Below, one piece after another: positions 6,202-7,606 of a stretch of 7,606 nucleotides of DNA (position 1 is the stretch's first letter; every line of letters starts with the position of its first letter). Both the position numbers and the translations under genes were made by a program. The stretch spans positions 1 to 7,606 of the forward strand of contig DUOL01000151.1 in the NCBI GenBank assembly GCA_012838875.1, given 5' to 3'. The stretch comes from Bacteroidales bacterium. GTDB taxonomy: Bacteria; Bacteroidota; Bacteroidia; Bacteroidales; WCHB1-69. The notes beneath the pieces are model-generated. The model was not told where the DNA came from. It made no database searches and saw nothing but the letters and a program-made list of their open reading frames with translations.

Positions 6202-7113
6202 CTACCGCAAACAAATTTTGTTTTTTTTGATGTGTTGAATTAAATAACCTGCTTTGTAAAAATTAAATAGTAACAAAGAAGGGTAGCAAAATTGTAAGAA
6301 AAATTTAAAAAAAGGTTTTGTAATCCAAAAAAACAAACGAAAAGGCGTTGCTAATTGCAGTTTTTTAATTTTCACTACAAATTTTAAAAGCGAAATGCTT
6401 TTAATCCATTCCTCCTTTTTTTCTATATTTTGGTAAATAGATACTAAATTGCGAATTGCCTGTTCCGTTTGTTTAATGAATTGCGAGGTCTTTATTTCCA
6501 CTTTGTGTAATAATGGATTCTCTACATGGTAAACTGTAAATCCTTGTTGTTGTAAAGCCCAACCGAATAAGGTGTCTTCATGCCCGTACCCTTGCACTGT
6601 TTCATCAAAATGTAAATGGTCGAAAACAGAACGTTTAATAACGAAATTGAAAGTTGAAAAAGAGAAATTCGGATTTTTATTCCTTTCCGAGGCTGATTTT
6701 ACCTCTACTTTACGCCCGTAGTGCCAGCGTAACCGATAAAAATAGGGAGGCGGTTCAGGCGAATAGGCATAACCGCCGGAAATGACAGTATGTTGAGATA
6801 ACTCCCGACAATAGTTTTTAATATACTGATTGCTAATAACTTCCGTATCGCAATCCATGAATAGGAGATAGGGGAATTTCGATTTTTCCACTAAAAGATT
6901 CCGAATAGCAGAGCGTCCAAGATTCTTTTTATTTTCAAAATAAGTAACGTGAGACAATTCGGTTAGTTGTGAATTAATATCTTTATAAAAAGTAGAAGCG
7001 TCATCAATCAATAATATTTCAAAATCAATAGCCTCTTCTACGGCTTGACGATGTAATTCACGAACTAACAAATTAACGTCCCAGTTATAAATACCGATAC
7101 AAATAGAAAGCAT
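6202..7113 (-). CDS. Family 2 glycosyltransferase
   Basis: The 303-residue product has a GT-A nucleotide-sugar-binding fold. The N-terminal strand MLSICIGIYN is followed by EILLIDDAS (32-40), NLGRSAIRN (64-72) and the metal-binding DxD motif in FMDCDTEV (85-92). GYGHEDTLFGWAL (175-187) matches the acceptor-side block of this subgroup, with E179-D180 a likely catalytic-base region. The C-terminal third (about 243-296) is hydrophobic and basic, including PFRLFFWITKPFFKFFLQF, suggesting membrane association, but there is no clear set of transmembrane helices. Donor and acceptor cannot be read from the sequence; cell-surface polysaccharide or glycolipid synthesis is a reasonable guess. It starts at the ATG at 7113, 8 bases after the stop of the FtsE-like gene, so the two are probably co-transcribed. 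The spacer (ACCCCTCC on the coding strand) has no Shine-Dalgarno. No strong terminator follows; the frame ends 7 bases from the queA stop. Confidence 0.92.
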   Translation of the reverse strand: MLSICIGIYNWDVNLLVRELHRQAVEEAIDFEILLIDDASTFYKDINSQLTELSHVTYFENKKNLGRSAIRNLLVEKSKFPYLLFMDCDTEVISNQYIKNYCRELSQHTVISGGYAYSPEPPPYFYRLRWHYGRKVEVKSASERNKNPNFSFSTFNFVIKRSVFDHLHFDETVQGYGHEDTLFGWALQQQGFTVYHVENPLLHKVEIKTSQFIKQTEQAIRNLVSIYQNIEKKEEWIKSISLLKFVVKIKKLQLATPFRLFFWITKPFFKFFLQFCYPSLLLFNFYKAGYLIQHIKKNKICLR

Positions 7114-7121
7114 GGAGGGGT

Positions 7122-7606
7122 TTATAGTAAAGAATCTATTAATTTTCCGTCTTCAATACAGATTGTACGAGAGGCAAATTTATCAATCATGGAGAAATTA
7201 TGCGTTGCCATCAAGACGGTAGTTCCTTTTTGGTTAATATCATGTAAAACTTGGAAAATATCTTGTGCTGTAATGGGGTCTAAATTCCCTGTTGGTTCGT
7301 CCGCAATAATAACTTCCGGATTATTTAGTAAGGCTCGTGCAATACAGACACGTTGTTGTTCGCCTCCTGATAATTGATGAGGATATTTAAAATCTTTAGT
7401 GGATAAGCCAACTAAAGTTAAAACCTCTTCGGCACGGTTTAGCATAGCATTTTTATCTTTCCAATGAGTTGCTTTTAGGACAAATAACAGATTATCTATA
7501 ACTGTTTTATCCGATAATAGTTGATAATCTTGAAAAATGATTCCTAATTTTTTTCGTAATTTAGGAATTTGACGTGTTTTAATCTTTTTTAAATCAAAGC
7601 CTACAA
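7122..7606 (-). CDS. ftsE: Cell-division ABC ATPase FtsE, C-terminal part (5' end outside window)
   Basis: The frame is open to the right edge of the window, giving 160 residues of an ABC ATPase. The N-terminal Walker A region lies outside. The Met at 7445 is internal, because the Q-loop lies upstream of it. Visible parts, numbered from the first full codon, are LRKKLGIIFQDYQLLSDKTV with the Q-loop (16-35), the signature LSGGEQQR (77-84), Walker B plus D-loop VIIADEPTGNLD (95-106) and the H-loop LMATHN (127-132). The block I(G/P)xLRxxLGIIFQDxxLLxDxTVxDN is characteristic of FtsE, which works with the membrane protein FtsX to control peptidoglycan hydrolases at division. LolD- or MacB-type ATPases share many motifs, so the name is strong but not certain; ftsX is not in view. 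The glycosyltransferase gene follows after 8 bases. Confidence 0.87.
   Translation of the reverse strand, partial: VGFDLKKIKTRQIPKLRKKLGIIFQDYQLLSDKTVIDNLLFVLKATHWKDKNAMLNRAEEVLTLVGLSTKDFKYPHQLSGGEQQRVCIARALLNNPEVIIADEPTGNLDPITAQDIFQVLHDINQKGTTVLMATHNFSMIDKFASRTICIEDGKLIDSLL

Noticed and set aside
6211..6228. A queA terminator (ACAAA, then TTTGT, followed by eight T).
   Set aside because: The stem is only about 4-5 A/T-rich pairs and lies within the 3' end of the glycosyltransferase coding sequence. The T-run could assist termination, but the structure is too weak to call.

Overview
The window looks like an ordinary chromosomal segment from a member of the Bacteroidota, probably Bacteroidales-like, although the class is an inference. 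Four things point there. A secreted M1 peptidase ends in a type IX secretion (Por) sorting domain. The DNA is AT-rich with almost no Shine-Dalgarno sequences ahead of starts. Several upstream regions carry the TAnnTTTG -7 element of Bacteroidota promoters. The housekeeping proteins also read like Bacteroidota orthologues.

Layout. Positions 1-758 (minus) hold the N-terminal third or so of a polytopic membrane protein resembling GT39-type glycosyltransferases; it runs off the left edge. A divergent intergenic region (759-950) separates it from a 777-residue exported M1 metallopeptidase (951-3284, plus). Between the peptidase and the convergent rplS lies a 311-base gene-free stretch. It contains a GC-rich, strongly folded repeat-like element (about 3305-3470) and then a clean bidirectional terminator (3535-3570). 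On the minus strand, nfo (endonuclease IV, 4075-4917) precedes rplS (ribosomal protein L19, 3596-3949). nfo is divergent from queA (5139-6194, plus), which has the best promoter in the window. queA converges on a minus-strand pair: an ABC ATPase that is very probably FtsE (7122-7606, 5' end outside the window) and, 8 bases downstream, a family 2 glycosyltransferase (6202-7113).

How the genes relate. Most are unrelated housekeeping functions that happen to be neighbours: translation (rplS), base-excision repair (nfo), tRNA queuosine modification (queA) and cell division or envelope (ftsE plus the glycosyltransferase). The peptidase is an extracellular or surface protein acting in peptide breakdown. 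ftsE and the glycosyltransferase are the only convincing operon.

I do not see a new multi-gene system, CRISPR array, tRNA, rRNA or insertion sequence with a transposase. The most noteworthy non-coding object is the palindromic GC-rich element after the peptidase gene, which looks like a non-autonomous mobile repeat.
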